NCBI GenBank assembly: GCA_024362935.1
Contig: JANCRA010000005.1
Coordinates: 18,736,235-18,800,234, forward strand
DNA length: 64,000 nt
Reading direction: 5' to 3'
Source: Setophaga petechia
Taxonomy: Eukaryota; Chordata; Aves; Passeriformes; Parulidae
Made by a program: the position numbers and the translations under genes. The notes under the pieces are model-generated. The model made no database searches. It had not been told where the DNA came from and worked only from the letters and a program-made list of their open reading frames with translations. The stretch's first letter is position 1. Each line of letters starts with the position of its first letter. Below, in pieces: positions 36,785 to 50,916 of this stretch.

Positions 36785-38465
36785 AGTCAAATTTGTCAAA
36801 TGCTGCATAAAAAGTAGAGCAATGTGGTGAACATGAGATAACAATCCATATTCGTGTCAGGATGCAAAGTTACTTAATTAAAAGAGAGTAATAAGAAAAT
36901 AATAAGAGAATCAATAAAAAACCCTGATGGATGTAGTAGCTGTGAAGACTTTTTTCCTGTTTCTTAACTGAGACAGCACTGCCTATCGAGACATAATACA
37001 GCACCATATATGCTAGCAAGGTACAAGATGGTTGCTAACTGAAAAATTGCTTGTTCTGCAGCAAGGAAGCCAGGGGATAAGTTATGTAATGTGGTATGAA
37101 TTTAGTTGCTTGAAAAATGAAAACTGGTTTGAGAATTCGGATGCACAGATTTCAAGATTACCAATGAAACAAAAATATTGGTAGTTGCCCAGATATCAGA
37201 TTTTAACTTGTTTTTTTTTTGAAAAAAGTTGTTACTTTCATTAACATGCCATGATTTCACTTAAAAAATGCAACAGAGTATTATTAAGAAATAAGCTGGA
37301 GTGTTTTGGAAAAGAACATTTCAATGAGGCCACAGAAGGAAGGATAACCTCAGGGAGAAGAGTCAATAATAGTTCCAAGTAACTTTATACTGACCAATCT
37401 AAAGTCTGAAATATTTGTCTATGTAATTATTCTTGGGAGAGATACAGGACATGAAATTTACTCTTTTTTTTTTTTTTGACATTTTGCTTACACTCAAGTA
37501 TTAGATAATGTACACGGAGATCTAATTGATAAATGCTGTCTTTTTATATTGGGTTGTAGGGGTCTGTTTTCTTCATGAAAATAATTGTAGAAAATCTAAA
37601 AGGCAAAAATGGATTTAGTCTGAATTTCTCTTTGACGTAAGAGAAATAAATTACTCATTTAAATCACATTTTCTAGAAGTAATTCATTATAAACTGCTGC
37701 TAAGGAAACTAACATGCCATTTAAATATAACTGATTACTTTAATCCCTTATATTAACCCAGCAACTACATGTTTTGCAGTAAACATGATATTCAAAAGTA
37801 GTGAGAATGCTAAAAAAAATCTCTGCCAGTAAAGTAAGAACTCATGCTCAGAATTCATAAAGGGTTTTTTTAGTGAGGTGGTAATTTTCTGATAATATCT
37901 ACATTTTATAGTATGTGTATTTCAGAGTGTCCTGATACATCTTAATTTTTCAGGTAATTATACCTTATTTTATTTAGCACAGCCTCGCTTTGTCTGTGGA
38001 CTGAAAAACAAATAAACATCACTGTAGAAAGCCTGCAGTCTCAAGATTCACGTGGCAGAAATAATACTGGCAGCTTTACTACCAGTCTACTTTCCACATC
38101 TTTTATCCAAAAAATAGACTGGAATGTATTTCCCATTTGGAAAGACTCCATGGTGCTAGCAGTAAAACAGGATCAACGTCTGAAAACATTTACCTGTTAA
38201 GCTCTGTCTTTATAACTATATGCCTTCCTCTGCTTCTTTTTACAAGCAATTACTGTACTTATACCTCTCAAAAGAAACTATTCAAAGCCTCTATTTTTAC
38301 ACCCTAAATCTTGCTTTAACCATTGGACCAGCCTCAGTTGCAAAGCCAGATGTTTATGTTTCTTTAAAATATCAAAGTTGGGTGGATTTTCATGTTTAGA
38401 GATGCTTCACGGGAGACACCAAAATGGTAGGTCCCAAATCAGGCTACAATTTCCTGTGAGGGTCA
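36785..38465. other. Unique DNA with a poly(T) run
   Basis: Nothing is identified apart from an uninterrupted T run of about 15 bases near 37464-37478. Confidence 0.55.
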
Positions 38466-38540
38466 GTGCACGTAAACTGTGTGTCAGGGTTAATCAAGCA
38501 CCAGAGTACCCTCAGTTGTGCATGGCTGGAATGTGCAGCA

Positions 38541-38660
38541 CGGAGGCAGCTTGAGCACGGCGGCTCTCTGGTGCCGGAGGAGGCTGCTGGGGAGCGGGTG
38601 AGAGCGGGCGGCGCTCCCCATGGCGCTGAGGGGCACACGGGGGTGCACGGCCCTGCCCCG
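38541..38660. other. CpG-dense, GC-rich patch
   Basis: Twelve CpG dinucleotides fall within 120 bases, against almost none in the surrounding kilobases. G runs on the plus strand (GGGG, GGG, GGG, then GGGG and GGGGG further on) could also support G-quadruplex formation. The patch is shorter than a typical CpG island. It might be a small promoter-like island of a noncoding transcript, an exon, or a piece of a recent GC-rich insertion such as an LTR. Open frames run through it on both strands (60-85 codons) without recognisable motifs. I see no TATA box or repeat ends that settle the matter. Confidence 0.6.
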
Positions 38661-39949
38661 GCTGCACAGAGGGGCTGCATTCACCTGTGTCCTACAGTTC
38701 CACTGCACCATTGCCTTCACTAACTGCAGTGACTGAATGATACTGAGCCCTCACAAAAGCAAGTCCTGAGAGAGCTTTTCTGTACCAAACAGAAAACCAC
38801 AAGAAAACAAAATCGTCCACTGGGCATTCCAGTAGGATGCTTTAAAATGATAAAGTAAAAATTATTTGCAATTTTCTGGATCCTCTATTTAGTGAAGTTA
38901 GATATGCAAAATAAAATGCATTAAAAATTTAGCTTGTAATTGGTTTACTGTATAGACAGAATTTAAGAACAACAGATAATGTGTTTTTAATACAAAACTC
39001 AGGAGTAACTTCAGTGCTTAAAAAATAATAAAAAATATTATCTCTGTAAAGTTATTACTTCATTTACACTAGGTCTTTTGGTACATCTAGAATCCAAACA
39101 GATTTCTTGAATTAATTGAGTAGACAGGAGTGATAAACTTTCAAAGCTCTGCTGACCTTGTAGTAACTATCACAAATTGCAGTACCTGAAGATCTTATTC
39201 TTTTGCTTTTATGGTTAATTTTATCTTTGGCTAAAGGTCAAAATCAGTCCATTCAATAAGCAATTTAAAATTAAAGGCTCTAATAACATTTCAGTGAAGT
39301 TCTGTCATTCTATTACATAAAGTGATTAAATGTATGTAATTATATTATTAAATTTTCTAATTATTGGTTTTCATGTGTTAAAGAAGTCTGAAAATACCCC
39401 ATGCCATTTTCAGAATAGTGTGTTTAAGTACATTTTCTTACACAGATTTACTGATGCTTGTAGGTTTTGGACTGTGTTTGGTTTTAAGCAGATTATTTTT
39501 CATGGACTTTACCTCAAAAAGTCTTAACTGTGATGTAACGTGGTGTTTGTTTTGAAGCAGAAAGATAATTTTTAAAAATAGAAGTGTTAATCTTTTCATG
39601 CATGTTGAACTCAGGTTTCTGAGTACTTCCAACAAAATAATCTACCTTACAGGGTTTCTTTATATTACACTGGGTTTATGTCATATAACTTTCTAAATAC
39701 TACTTTTACAAGATATGGATATAATAGTATCAGCTCAAATGATATTTTTAAACATAAATATACTCAATACTTTATACTAGGAAAGCTAAAATTACATTTT
39801 TAAAAGCAAATTTTGTGCAGTAAGGAGAACTTTTAAAGTATAATAAGGAAATGTCAGTAACGTACTCTCAGTACTATTGTCAGTAATGCTCAATGTAGAA
39901 ATCATGAAAGTAAAACCTAATTTCTGAATGGACGAAACAGAATATTTGT
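38661..39949. other. Unique AT-rich DNA
   Basis: No gene or repeat family is recognised. Confidence 0.55.
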
Positions 39950-40104
39950 TTATATATAATACATATTAATAAATATATTATATATATTCATCTATATTAT
40001 ATATTAATATATACATAATATATATTCATATATATTATATATGAATATATAACAGATAATATATCTGTTCATAATATATATGAACACATTTGTTCATATA
40101 TGCC
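39950..40104. repeat. AT-rich tract of consecutive palindromes
   Basis: The tract is almost pure A/T. Its right half is a chain of perfect short hairpins: 40024-40046 (11-base arms around one T), 40051-40069 (AACAGAT/ATCTGTT), 40067-40085 (GTTCATA/TATGAAC) and 40076-40101 (ATATATGAACA/TGTTCATATAT). Neighbouring hairpins share arms. Such DNA extrudes cruciforms readily and is prone to slippage and breakage. Confidence 0.9.
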
Positions 40105-43100
40105 TTTTCACAAGTCAGGAACAGGAATCAGAAATTACAGTTCAAAATTAATCGAATCAAATTTGATTTAAATCTACCCAGATTGGTTAGAGGATTGTGT
40201 ACAAACATTCCTTGAGTTTGAACTCACATTTATTTCATGAGCAAACACATACAGGTTTTCCATCAGCCCAGGTTCTCCCGGGAGAGCTCAGTCTTTGCTG
40301 TGAGGGTCTGTGTGCAGAGACCCCAACACCACTACTAGGTTGTAAGGTACAAGGCAACCTGGAGAGAGAAGATCAGGAGACATCATGGCTTGGCTGCACT
40401 GTTACATATTCTCCCTTATGGAGATTGTTGAATGAACTGAATTTAGTTCTTATTTAATATGGAATGTAATTTCATGGGAAGTCAAACTGGAAGGAAAGCT
40501 CCACAAACCCAGACAATGGAAATTATTTATATAAATAATGTAATACTAGAAGAAAAGGTGAACTAGAAAAACAACTCCTGGAGCAGGGAAGCAGAGGATA
40601 GAAGAAAGAAGAGTTGAGCTGTTTTATTAAAATATAGTGATCAAAGATCACAAGTAATGCTTAACATTTTCTAAGATCAAATGAACAGCTTCCTAAAACT
40701 AGAGACTTTGGGACAGTGAATGTCTCCAGTGAACCTTTATTAATACAACTGCTTAAAAAATGAAATTTAATACATTCAAGAAAAAATAAATCCTGTGTTC
40801 CCTTTCGTGAGCTTCATTTTGTGAAAAGTTATTTTCAAATCTCATGTCTAAGAGAAGGAATTACTACTCCTGCTGTACACATGCAATTGCTTCAAGTCCA
40901 AATTGCCTGAATCTCCAGATTTTCTCTGTGGAATCCATTTAATCAATTGCTCAGATACAACAGACTATTGCAAGCTCATACATGTTTAATGATATGAGCT
41001 TCAGGACAAGTTCACGAGGTGACAGTGGTCCAGCCTCAAAATAAATTGAGTTTCAGCTTTCTGTGCCTTTTCACTTGGCCTAAATCCCTTGAAGTGCTGG
41101 GATGTTACAGAGAAGCACAACAGTGTATTAGTAGGAGGGCTGAGGACACTGCATTTGAGGCATCTTAAGCTTTCTCTAGCCCGAAGACTAGGAAGAAAAC
41201 TTAGTGTTCCCTATGGTAGGCTGGAACATGAATAAAAGGGACACCAATACATAAAAGGAATCTTTATAACACTGACAACACACACAGGGAAAGCATTCAA
41301 AAGCATAATAAGGATTAAAAAAAAATATTGTCTGTAGGAAGCTGGGGCAAAGAAACAAAACTAAACAATGACTTCTACCAACTCCTTTCTGTTCATATAT
41401 TCACTTCTATTCAGGATTCTTTACTGATGGCTAAGTGCTTGGCATCAGCCCTGCCAGTGCATTCAGATCTGTGAGGGAGCAACACTGAGCCTCTGTCAGA
41501 AATCTTAATTCTTCAATGCCCTAGGCAGGTCATGAGGGAGCCTGGTATCTGCCCAAGCAGCACGGGCACAGATTAATGATTACCTTCCCAAGTTTCTGGC
41601 CATTCCAGCACAGTCCTGGGCAGTTGCTGGCTGCTGTCCAGTCAGCAATTTTCCAGTTCAGAAAGCTGTGAGTAGCTGTGAAGAAACACAAATCACAACT
41701 ATCTGTCCTTGGCCTGTGCAGTAATAGCCCATGGTCAAAACCCAGCCAAAGACAGAAGATATCCAGGAATTCAGCAATGCTATTTCACACTGGTGTCTGT
41801 CATCTTTGCTGTTTGTAAAGGCACTTGCCTAAACTTTCTGTACATTTTGGGGATCACAGCATGCTATTTTATTCATAGTAATAAGTCAATATTATGCTGT
41901 GTGGAGGCCTTTACAAAAAATTTTTGATTCATATCTATTAATTAACATTATTCCAGCAACTAATTAAATGCCTGAGTTTTTTTAATATAATATGCTTGAA
42001 TTCTTATCTGATGATGCGCAATATATCCAAACCACTTGTTATAACTTTGATGACATCAGAGGCTTGTTAATGGTAACAAACATGATAGATTAGATTTGAA
42101 CCCCCCTCCTTTTATTTGCATTTTGTGGGAGGTTCTTCAAACTCAAAGTTTAAATGGGAAAAAAATCTTCCCCAAAGTAATATGAGGATGGATGCAGCCA
42201 GTACAGCTGTGCAGACTGTTTTCTTTTATCACTATGCAGACAGAATATATCTAATATAATGTAAATTCTGATCTAAGAGAATTAGATTTGTTCCATATCT
42301 AGTGAATAACTTCAGTGTTTTATAATAGCCAAGTCTTTAAGCTGGAAAATTAAGATGCCGGCCCAGCATACCATTAGCTTCAGGTTATTAATGAAAATTT
42401 AAGTACATTAGCACAGTAATATAATGGAGCCTACTCTTCTTCAAAATTTCTGGACTCTTAATGAAAAAAGCTGTTAAAAAAACAGGTTCTTAAATATAGA
42501 CAGGAACTAAGAACCTTTCATAGAACAGGACATTGCAAGGTGGTGAACATGAAGAAGGTGGAGGCTTATTTAGCACTTGTGTACCACACAGATGCAAATT
42601 ATTTCATTGTCTGTTTCTGCACTGTATTGTAAGCATAGCTTATTCTTCTCAGTACTACCATATGGGGTGTGCTTTTGAACACTTTTTGACAGGTTTTTTC
42701 CTAGAATTTGCTCTGTTTAATTCTCCTTAGTTTTTCAGTTACAGAGGTGTTTTGGCAGAACAGGTTATAAGGGTTGGCCAATGCCTTTGGTGTAGCCTTT
42801 TGGTCCATTTTGTTGCTTTATTGTGGGTGCTAGTTTGAACATTCACCCTGCACAAAAGGACATGGAATGTGATGTCTGGTATGTAACCATTTGCTCGAGC
42901 TTGGCCTGCAAATTCTGCTAAGAAGCAATCAAAGACCCAGCTACGCTTCTGGATATAACACAAACAGAACTCAGGATAAATGGGGCAAAGTGTGTAAGGA
43001 AACACTACAGCTGAGAAAGAAATAACAGTACATAGGACTCAGTTCTCCTTTGCAGTATAATGATGTTTACTGGGAATATCCCTGTAGCTAAAGTGGAGGA

Positions 43101-46100
43101 ATCTACTGAATGCACACTGTGCACTGCACATGTCTTTGCTGGGATGTAGAGATCATGCCATACATTTACACTCAGCTTTACTACCAACTGATTTTCTTGG
43201 GGGAATGAGTCTTAAAGCCAGGGGGGTTCTAAGCCTGTCAGAGTCTGTCATGAACATGAAGGAGCACGTTCTGTACACCTGGTAGAAGAAGAACTTACAT
43301 AAACTGCAGTTTTGAGCTGTACCAAATCTGGCATAACTTAGGCAGAGATTATTCCAAAATCTTAAAATTACTAGAATGCTAAAACAACAAAATAAAAAAT
43401 GAAAATGTTTACAGCTGATGTATATAAGATTCAAAGTGTATAGCTGAAGCACGCCAGTAAAAAATATAAAAACATCAGTTGGACAAAACTAATTTATCAG
43501 ATCATTGCAGCTCAAAATTGAGACTCAAGTATGACAGCCATAGGGACATACATTCTTTTTTGGGTTGTCAGGGTGAAGGAATCATTTCTGGGATGGAGAA
43601 ATAAACTAGTCATATAATATGCCAAGGATGCATGATCTCCAGAAGCTATTTTTCCTATATGCTGTTTTATCTGAGGTGCTAGTTGAGCATAAAACCAGAG
43701 ATTATCCTTGTTGTTTGGCTAGGATCAGAACAGGATTTAGCAATTGCAAGTGCTGGAAATACAAGTGCTGAGATATTTGTATGTACACATTTTTGGGACA
43801 GTCATGGCATATCTAATAACTAATAAAATTAGTTCCAAGGTGATGCATGAGTCTGGAGATGAAGATGTTAGTGATTTTCATGAATACAAGGTCACAATGT
43901 TTTAAGTAAATCATCTAGTACCAAACACAGTTTGCCTGAGCCTAGTAATATGTAACCCAGAACTCCACTAAATGCTTGTCTAATCTTGCTGACAACTTGA
44001 CCATTAATGCTATTTATAAAATGACCTACACTAAAAGAAGTGAAATACAATAAAGCAGTTGGCTTGCTCTGACTGCTGCAATAATGGTGGACAGTTTAGA
44101 TGTGATCCACACATATCAAAATAGGTTTCTTTAATTTATTTAGATTGGAGAACAGCCATATTTAATATATATGCTCAATTTTCTTTTCACAATCCAATGT
44201 GCAGGAATAGTTGTCCCAAGTTTGACTGGGTGCCTTTTCCTTGAAACAAGATCTGGAACAGGACAGTGATGGGAAGTAGATTATTTCAGAGGTGCCGTTT
44301 TACCAGTAAGGAAAAATTGAAACAACTTTAAACCACTGTAATACAATCTTTGTGCCATGGCTCAATGTGGTGACATTTGAACAGTTTTCTCAGACAAACA
44401 TACACAGCCAGGACCCAAGAGTGAGAAGATGATAGGAAAGGCAGCAGCAACATCACACCAACCTTAACACTGAAATTTTGATCCTGAAGATAAAAACTAA
44501 GAAGAAAAGCTTGAAATAATATAGACACATCTCAAACACTATTCCAGATAAGGACCTAACAGTAAGTCTCCAGAGAAAAGTATCTGGGTCCTGCCTTGCA
44601 GTGGAACCTCTAAAGCAAGGAGCAGCACAGTAACTTATATTACAACTGGAGGCTTGTAATGTGGATCAAGCACCAGACATTACAAAAGAAGTAAAAAATA
44701 CCGTGAATATTAAACTATTAGCAACTTAAAGAAGACATTACTGCCCTAGGACTCAACAGTAACACTGCAGTCATTTAAATACCTGCTGTCTAGCAGATGT
44801 GACAGCCAGAGTATGTGCTGTTAAAGAGGCATCATAAGCTTTGGGGTGACTTTGTGTACTCTCTTTGTATTTCATGTCACTGCAAGACCCAGTAAAAGCA
44901 GAAGGTTTGATCAGAATATTTGAGGAATCCAGAAGAAGAAAAATTTTTGTATTCAAAGGTGCCTTGGGCTCTGAAATCCATTTTAGAGAGAACTCCTTGC
45001 ATCAGAGTATAATACTTTAGTATGCCAGGTATATCTAAGACCATGTTGATTGCTAAAACATATGTTTTCTAATAGATCTCTATGAGTAATTAAAGTACAA
45101 CTTTCAGAAAACATTGACAGTATTAACTCTTCCTAAGGAAACACTAGCTCAGTTATACATTTCATTGTTTGTATTTTCTTTTTTAGAATTAAGTTCAAGT
45201 GAAAGGAGACTAAAACTATAGTTGGAGTATTTATGGCTGTAAAAGGCAGAGTGTTACTGTGCAGCAAAGTGTATGTTAAGTCTGGTCAACTCTGTTACCA
45301 AGGGCACTCCTTGCAGAGCTAAAATGAAAACCCACAAGGATGCTTTGAGGACAACAGTAAATCCAGATTATGTCTGTCTGTTCAAAAGAAAGCTTACAGG
45401 TACGAAGTATATGAAAAAATACCTTTTTGAATACTCATTACTGCCTCTGATCTTTCAAGCTGGTCAATGCACTGCTTCCAATTTCAATAAAGAGATTTAA
45501 AAGGCAAGAAGAAAAAGGAAAAGGAAGATGATGAACTCACAGGGGCACCTCTTGAGTGAACAGACATTCCAATATGATTTTTTTAAAGACAATTGTTAAT
45601 TTTTCAATTTATGACTGCTGTCTTTCTAAAGAAGCTTACACCAGTTTTTTTACAGCTGGGAAGCATAGTATTACTTGGAAAACATTTATAGATAGAACTT
45701 CTTTTTAATAGATAGCAAATTATTGCAGGATGTTATGCAAAGGTTCTCGAATTTAAATGCAAGTGCACAGACGGAGCACAGGAGGACTTGCAAGAACAAA
45801 TCAAAGTACTGTAACATAATTTAGTTTTTCTAGGTAGGATAAGCTGGATGCGTAAGCCCCCTTATATTTAGGGTTAGGTAATGGATTTATTGTGTTTTGG
45901 TTCTAGATTCTCTGTCTCAAATTTTTCTTTGCTCTTTTTTCTCCTTTTCGTAGATACCTCAAAATGTTAGCATCAGCAGCAGAAAACAGATCAGTAAATA
46001 AGCTTTACAGAGCACATAGAGAAATACTGGAGGAAATAAACTCAGGCATGAATTCTACCCTCCTCCATTTTTCCAGTTATTACAGAAATGTGGGTTTGTG

Positions 46101-49100
46101 CCATATATAGATAATCTTGTTACAATGTAAGCTGCTGGAAATGGCTGTAATCATTCTGCTGTTGTATAAAGGCAGGGATTTTTATTTTTTTTTTGTGATG
46201 AATGGAACAGAGCTAAAATCAGGGGTTTTTTTCCACAAGATATTACTAACAAAGCTGAGGAAACAAGAAGTCTTCGCCCGTGAAAATTAGAATGTTTGGT
46301 TTGGAACATGAATGACAAGACAAGGTGTCCCAAAGCTCTTCACAAAGATAGCAAGAATATTTCCTACTCTCAAAACATTCTTAGTTGAAGGCTTTCATTA
46401 AAAGCTCCTCTTAAGTACTTATTGAAATTACTTAAAATGACTAATATTTAATAATATTAGAAGTTATTAGAATGCAATACTTCTAAGGAAAACAGTGAGA
46501 ACAATTCTAGACATGTAAACAAAACACTGAAAAAGGACAAAGAGCAAATATTATTTGAATGCACTCTTTTATCCTAAGCAATATATTTAAAGAAAAAAGT
46601 ATTTATTATGTCAAAACTAAATACAGTATTAATTTTAAAAATACAAATATATGTGTAAACATACTGTCAAAAAAGGGACTCTTGTAAATTAACTGAAGAA
46701 TTGTATCCCTTCTCTGTCACTGAGAAGAGCTCTCTACATTTCCTATTTTTCTAGTCTGATTGTGTAGAAACAAAACGCTATCTGCTAGTAATCTGAAAAC
46801 CACATCACATGAAATTGTTTCATAATGAAAGCTGTATGTGCATCAAACTACCAACCTGTTTAAAAGTGCTTGAAAACATATTCTGAAGAGAAATTTACAT
46901 TTCTGTGCAAAAAGCATACAGCAAAATCTGTAAAATGTTCCTATGGAAGTGCTGGCTTTCTGTTGGTTTTCCCCCATTTATCTTAAGAAAGAGGCTCCCA
47001 GGTCGAGGTGTGAAGCAGGCCCTGCCTCTTCCTGCTTTGAGAGCAGCTGGGCTTCTTCTCTTTTGTGAAATTTTAACCTGACATTTCAGTCTAAGTAAGT
47101 AACACCAAGAACAAAGGTGTGACTTTCTCTCAAATGTCTCTGTTACACATAAATCCTCCAGTGGTTTTAAATGATGCCACATTCTGTGATAGCAGGAGAA
47201 GTGGGGAGAGGAGGGTTACTATTTTTATGTGGTTCATTATATTAATTCTATATACTTGGATGATATACATTTTATTATATTTCATTTTTAATATTGTATC
47301 ATTCGCTATTATATTTTGCTAATACAATATTATGTTCAAAAGATGTATGAGTAAATCCTGACATTTCCTTAATTGTAGAATAAGTTATATATAAGACATT
47401 TCCTTAATAGCAAGGATAAGTTATTAATGAATAATGTATCAATAGTGGGAGAAAAAAATTCCCTCCCTATTTATAGTAGGGAATGCTTCTTTTATTTTGT
47501 CCTCAACAAAAAATTTACACAATTTTGAATGTTTTTTCTCCCCTAGAACCTGAGCACTTGTATGGAACCTTAATCTCTGTTATCATGAAAAAGAATCCAT
47601 ACTGCCTACGTCATATTTGAGTTAATTTTTAACTGACTATGGCAAAAAAAGCATGATGCAGTCTTACTTACAGTGATCCTGTTGCAACTGGAGTATCTCC
47701 ATCCAGTGAACTGCATGATTCCAGCATGATTGGGAGCAGAATCTGGCACTTGTGCTCCTGCTAATGTAATGAAGTATTTCAATGCACACAAGAATTAAAA
47801 CTTATTAATAGAAGAACTTAATGCTATTAAGATTCATTATATAGGCTTGACTTATATATGTAACTAAAAAATACTATAAAATGTAACTAATTAACTAAAA
47901 TGCTCAAATATTTTACAAGGCTAAGATTGATACCCAGAAATATTCCATAGGACCCCATTCTGAAATTCTTTCCCCAAAAATAACATTGCATTCCTTAATA
48001 TTCCTCCTTTTCCCTGGTCCTTTTACCTTCTAGTTATCTAGAGATTAATCTTTTTTTTTCTGACTACTGATTGCTTTTTGGTTCCAAAAAACAGAATTAG
48101 TCTTAGGGATGATTTAATGTCAATGTTCCAACGGAACTAAGAAAACATCCTATCTTTGTTTGAAATGCTTATATTAGAAGTAATATAAGCCAACAGATAC
48201 AAATGATGCAGCCAAATATGCTGCATCTTTCAAAGTTTCCATTGCCAAGAATACATTTTGAACTGGCCAAGTTCAAATGGGTTTCTTTTTATTTCTGAAA
48301 GAAGACTGTTGGAAAAGTTGTGTCCAGCTTTTTTGAAAGCATTCAGCTGAAAATCATAAAATGCTTTATTTGTGATTATACTAATGTACTCCATATTGTC
48401 ATCACTTTCATCCTATGGACAATTATGGCTCTAGCAAGGATTATTTCCTGTTTGGAAGAAACTGAGTAGATAAAGTCATCGGGTATTTTATTCTCTTTAC
48501 AAACAGACTAATATCAAAAGCAATGCAGAGTGCACTGCTCACAGGGCTGACATGACATCCCAAGAGCCCCAGAAACCAATTTGTTTCAACCTCCAGCAGG
48601 CTCAATTTCCCCTCCCACTGTTTCAGGAACTCAGACAAATTCCTTCCTTCATATAGTTTTGCTGAAACAATTTGTTACTGTAAGCTGAGATTAATTTAGT
48701 ACTACGTCACTTCCCCTTCTCCCACATATTAAATCTTGTGAGACAGATTTTGTTTTCTATTAGTATTTCTCTGTTCACCTTAGTAAGGGCTGCTGAATAC
48801 TTTTTTAAGTGAAAAAAATAAAATGGGATTTTCACAGTATTGTCTTGGAAAAGGTTTTTTGTCTACTGTAATGCAAAAAACTTTCTCATGCAAGTCCAAT
48901 GTTTCTTAACACCTTCCTGATTTAACTTTGAGACACCTAAACTTGTGAAAAGGGGAGCCCTGATCTCTAGATCAAACAGTCAATAGGGTTTTTCCCTCCC
49001 ACCCCCAGGACTACTGCCGGACTGACACAATTCCATGGCTGCTTTACTGCAATATATATGGGCAGCTGCTGCTAAGTGTGATTGCACTTTCTTTTTCCAG

Positions 49101-50410
49101 ATTTGCATGGCAGTGCAGTACATCTGACTGAGCCAACTGATTTTTGCTCTTTTTTTGATAGTTTGGGGTTTTTTAGCCAGATTAGTCCATGATCCAGTTT
49201 ATCATCTGGCTGTACAAATGACAGTGGGGTGATGTAGGGTTGGCCATGAATAAAGGGAGCAATGGGAATCACACCTTCAGTGAGGGGTGGCATTCCTGAC
49301 AGGTCAAGGGGACTGTTCAGCTACAGCTGAAGTACAGCATCATGCCTTGATGGAGAAAAGGAAGAAGGGAGAATGAGATGAGGTTAACTCACCACAAAGT
49401 TAATCCCATATATTCCCCAAACACTTGGCAGTGAACAATGAATTCAGATTTTCAAACTGAATCCATTTGTATCATGTTTCTTCCTTTGGCCCAAATGCAT
49501 GAAGTTCAATTAATGACTTGTATTAAATAAATGAGGTAGAACAATAATGGATCAGAGCAGCAAAATTACAATGACAGAAATGCTCACATTTAGAGGGAGG
49601 CAGAAAGCAATAGTAATCTTGAGAGAGAGATAAAGGGATAGAAAATGGAAACAGCACAGCACATCTATAAATAACTTCCAAATGAGTATGCAGTACATGG
49701 ATATGAAAACATCTTTACTCATGCAGAGCTCCTAACATATCCTCTAGGCAGAACAAGCACTCAGCTAACAGATACTCAATATTTCAGGTCAGGGTTTCTA
49801 GTAAACTGCAGGTGATGGAGTTCTTATAATCTGCACCTCTATAAACTATTTAAGTTTAAAAAGCATCAAAAAGAAATACAGAAATCTGAAGGGATGGTTA
49901 AAAAGAACAACAAATTGAGAAAAAATAATACTATCAGGCATGGAGAGAAGAACATGAAGGGAATTGTAGGGGGAATAGTCCCAAAGTAAATCCATAGTAT
50001 GCATGTTGTAGGGTAATCTCTATTGTGAATTATTAATGTGAGTTATAGAGTATAATGCCATTACTAAAATCTAAATAAAAAATACAGCACATTAAAAATA
50101 CTACTTTTGCAGCCATTGAGGTACAGGTATTAATGTCTGTCAACATTTTTTTTTTGACCAAATTATTTATTACATTCTGCAAACATCTATATTTTAAATC
50201 CACAAGGGGATGGCTTCATCTATTTGTGTTTTCTAGTAGTGATTTAAAAGGCCTTATAAATATTCAGAACTTTAAAAAAATGCTAAAATACATTTCTTTA
50301 GGTAAATAATAATTTTTATTTTTCTTTTCAAAGTAAAAAATTATTTTTATTTTTGAATAAGTAATATATCACAAGCCAGCCAAAGGAGGTGATTTTCCTG
50401 CTCTGATGTA
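40105..50410. other. About 10 kb of unique AT-rich DNA
   Basis: No gene, RNA gene or repeat family could be supported. Open frames on the minus strand at 42739-43005 and 43153-43452 have no recognisable domain or splice context. A perfect palindromic hairpin (CTAATATT/AATATTAG, loop of four) lies at 46441-46460. Confidence 0.5.
47360..47430. repeat. Imperfect two-copy tandem duplication, period 35
   Basis: GACATTTCCTTAAT at 47360-47373 recurs at 47395-47408. In each copy an ATAAGTTAT word follows, with small differences between the copies. Confidence 0.75.
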
Positions 50411-50916
50411 GCCTCATCTTGAATATTACATGCAGTTTTAGTTTTACTACAATATAAAAACCGCATTAAGCTTTTGGAGAGTGTCCAAAGGAAAACAAGA
50501 AAGATGGGGAGGGGGCTTGGAGGGGAGCTGTATGAGGAGCAGCTGAGGTCACTTGGCCTGCTCAGCCTGGAGAACAGACTGAGGGGAGACCTCATCACAG
50601 GTCTACAACTTCCTTGTGAGGGGAAGAGGAGGGGCAGCACTGATCTCTTCTCTTGGTGAGCAGGGACAGGACCCAAGGGAATGGCCTGAAGTTGTGTCAG
50701 GAGAGGTTTAGGTTGGACATCAGGAAAAGATCTTTCACCAAACGGGTGGTCAGGCTCCCCGTGGAAGTGGTCACAGCACCAAGCTTGACAGAGTACAAGA
50801 AGCATTTGGACAATGCTCTCAGGCACATGGTGTGACTCTTGGGGATGGTCTTGTGCAGGGCCAGGAACTGGACTTTGATAATCCTGATGGGTCCCTTCCA
50901 ACTCATTCTGTGATTC
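50411..50916 (+). mobile_element. CR1 LINE 3' segment, best preserved copy
   Basis: About 506 bases follow the avian CR1 consensus nearly word for word: GCCTCATCTTGAATATTACA at the start, then GAGAGTGTCCAAAGGAAAAC, GAGGAGCAGCTGAGGTCACT, GGGGAGACCTCATCACAGGT, GGGAATGGCCTGAAGTTGTG, GACAATGCTCTCAGGCACAT, and TCCCTTCCAACTCATTCTGT at the 3' end. Relative to the consensus, a block of roughly 15 bases is missing near 50750-50755, between GGTGGTCAGG and CTCCCCGTGG, where the words for GGGCACTGGAACA should be. The element is 5'-truncated and cannot encode reverse transcriptase. A 208-codon open frame on the opposite strand (50347-50973) is purely antisense to it and is not a gene. Confidence 0.96.
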
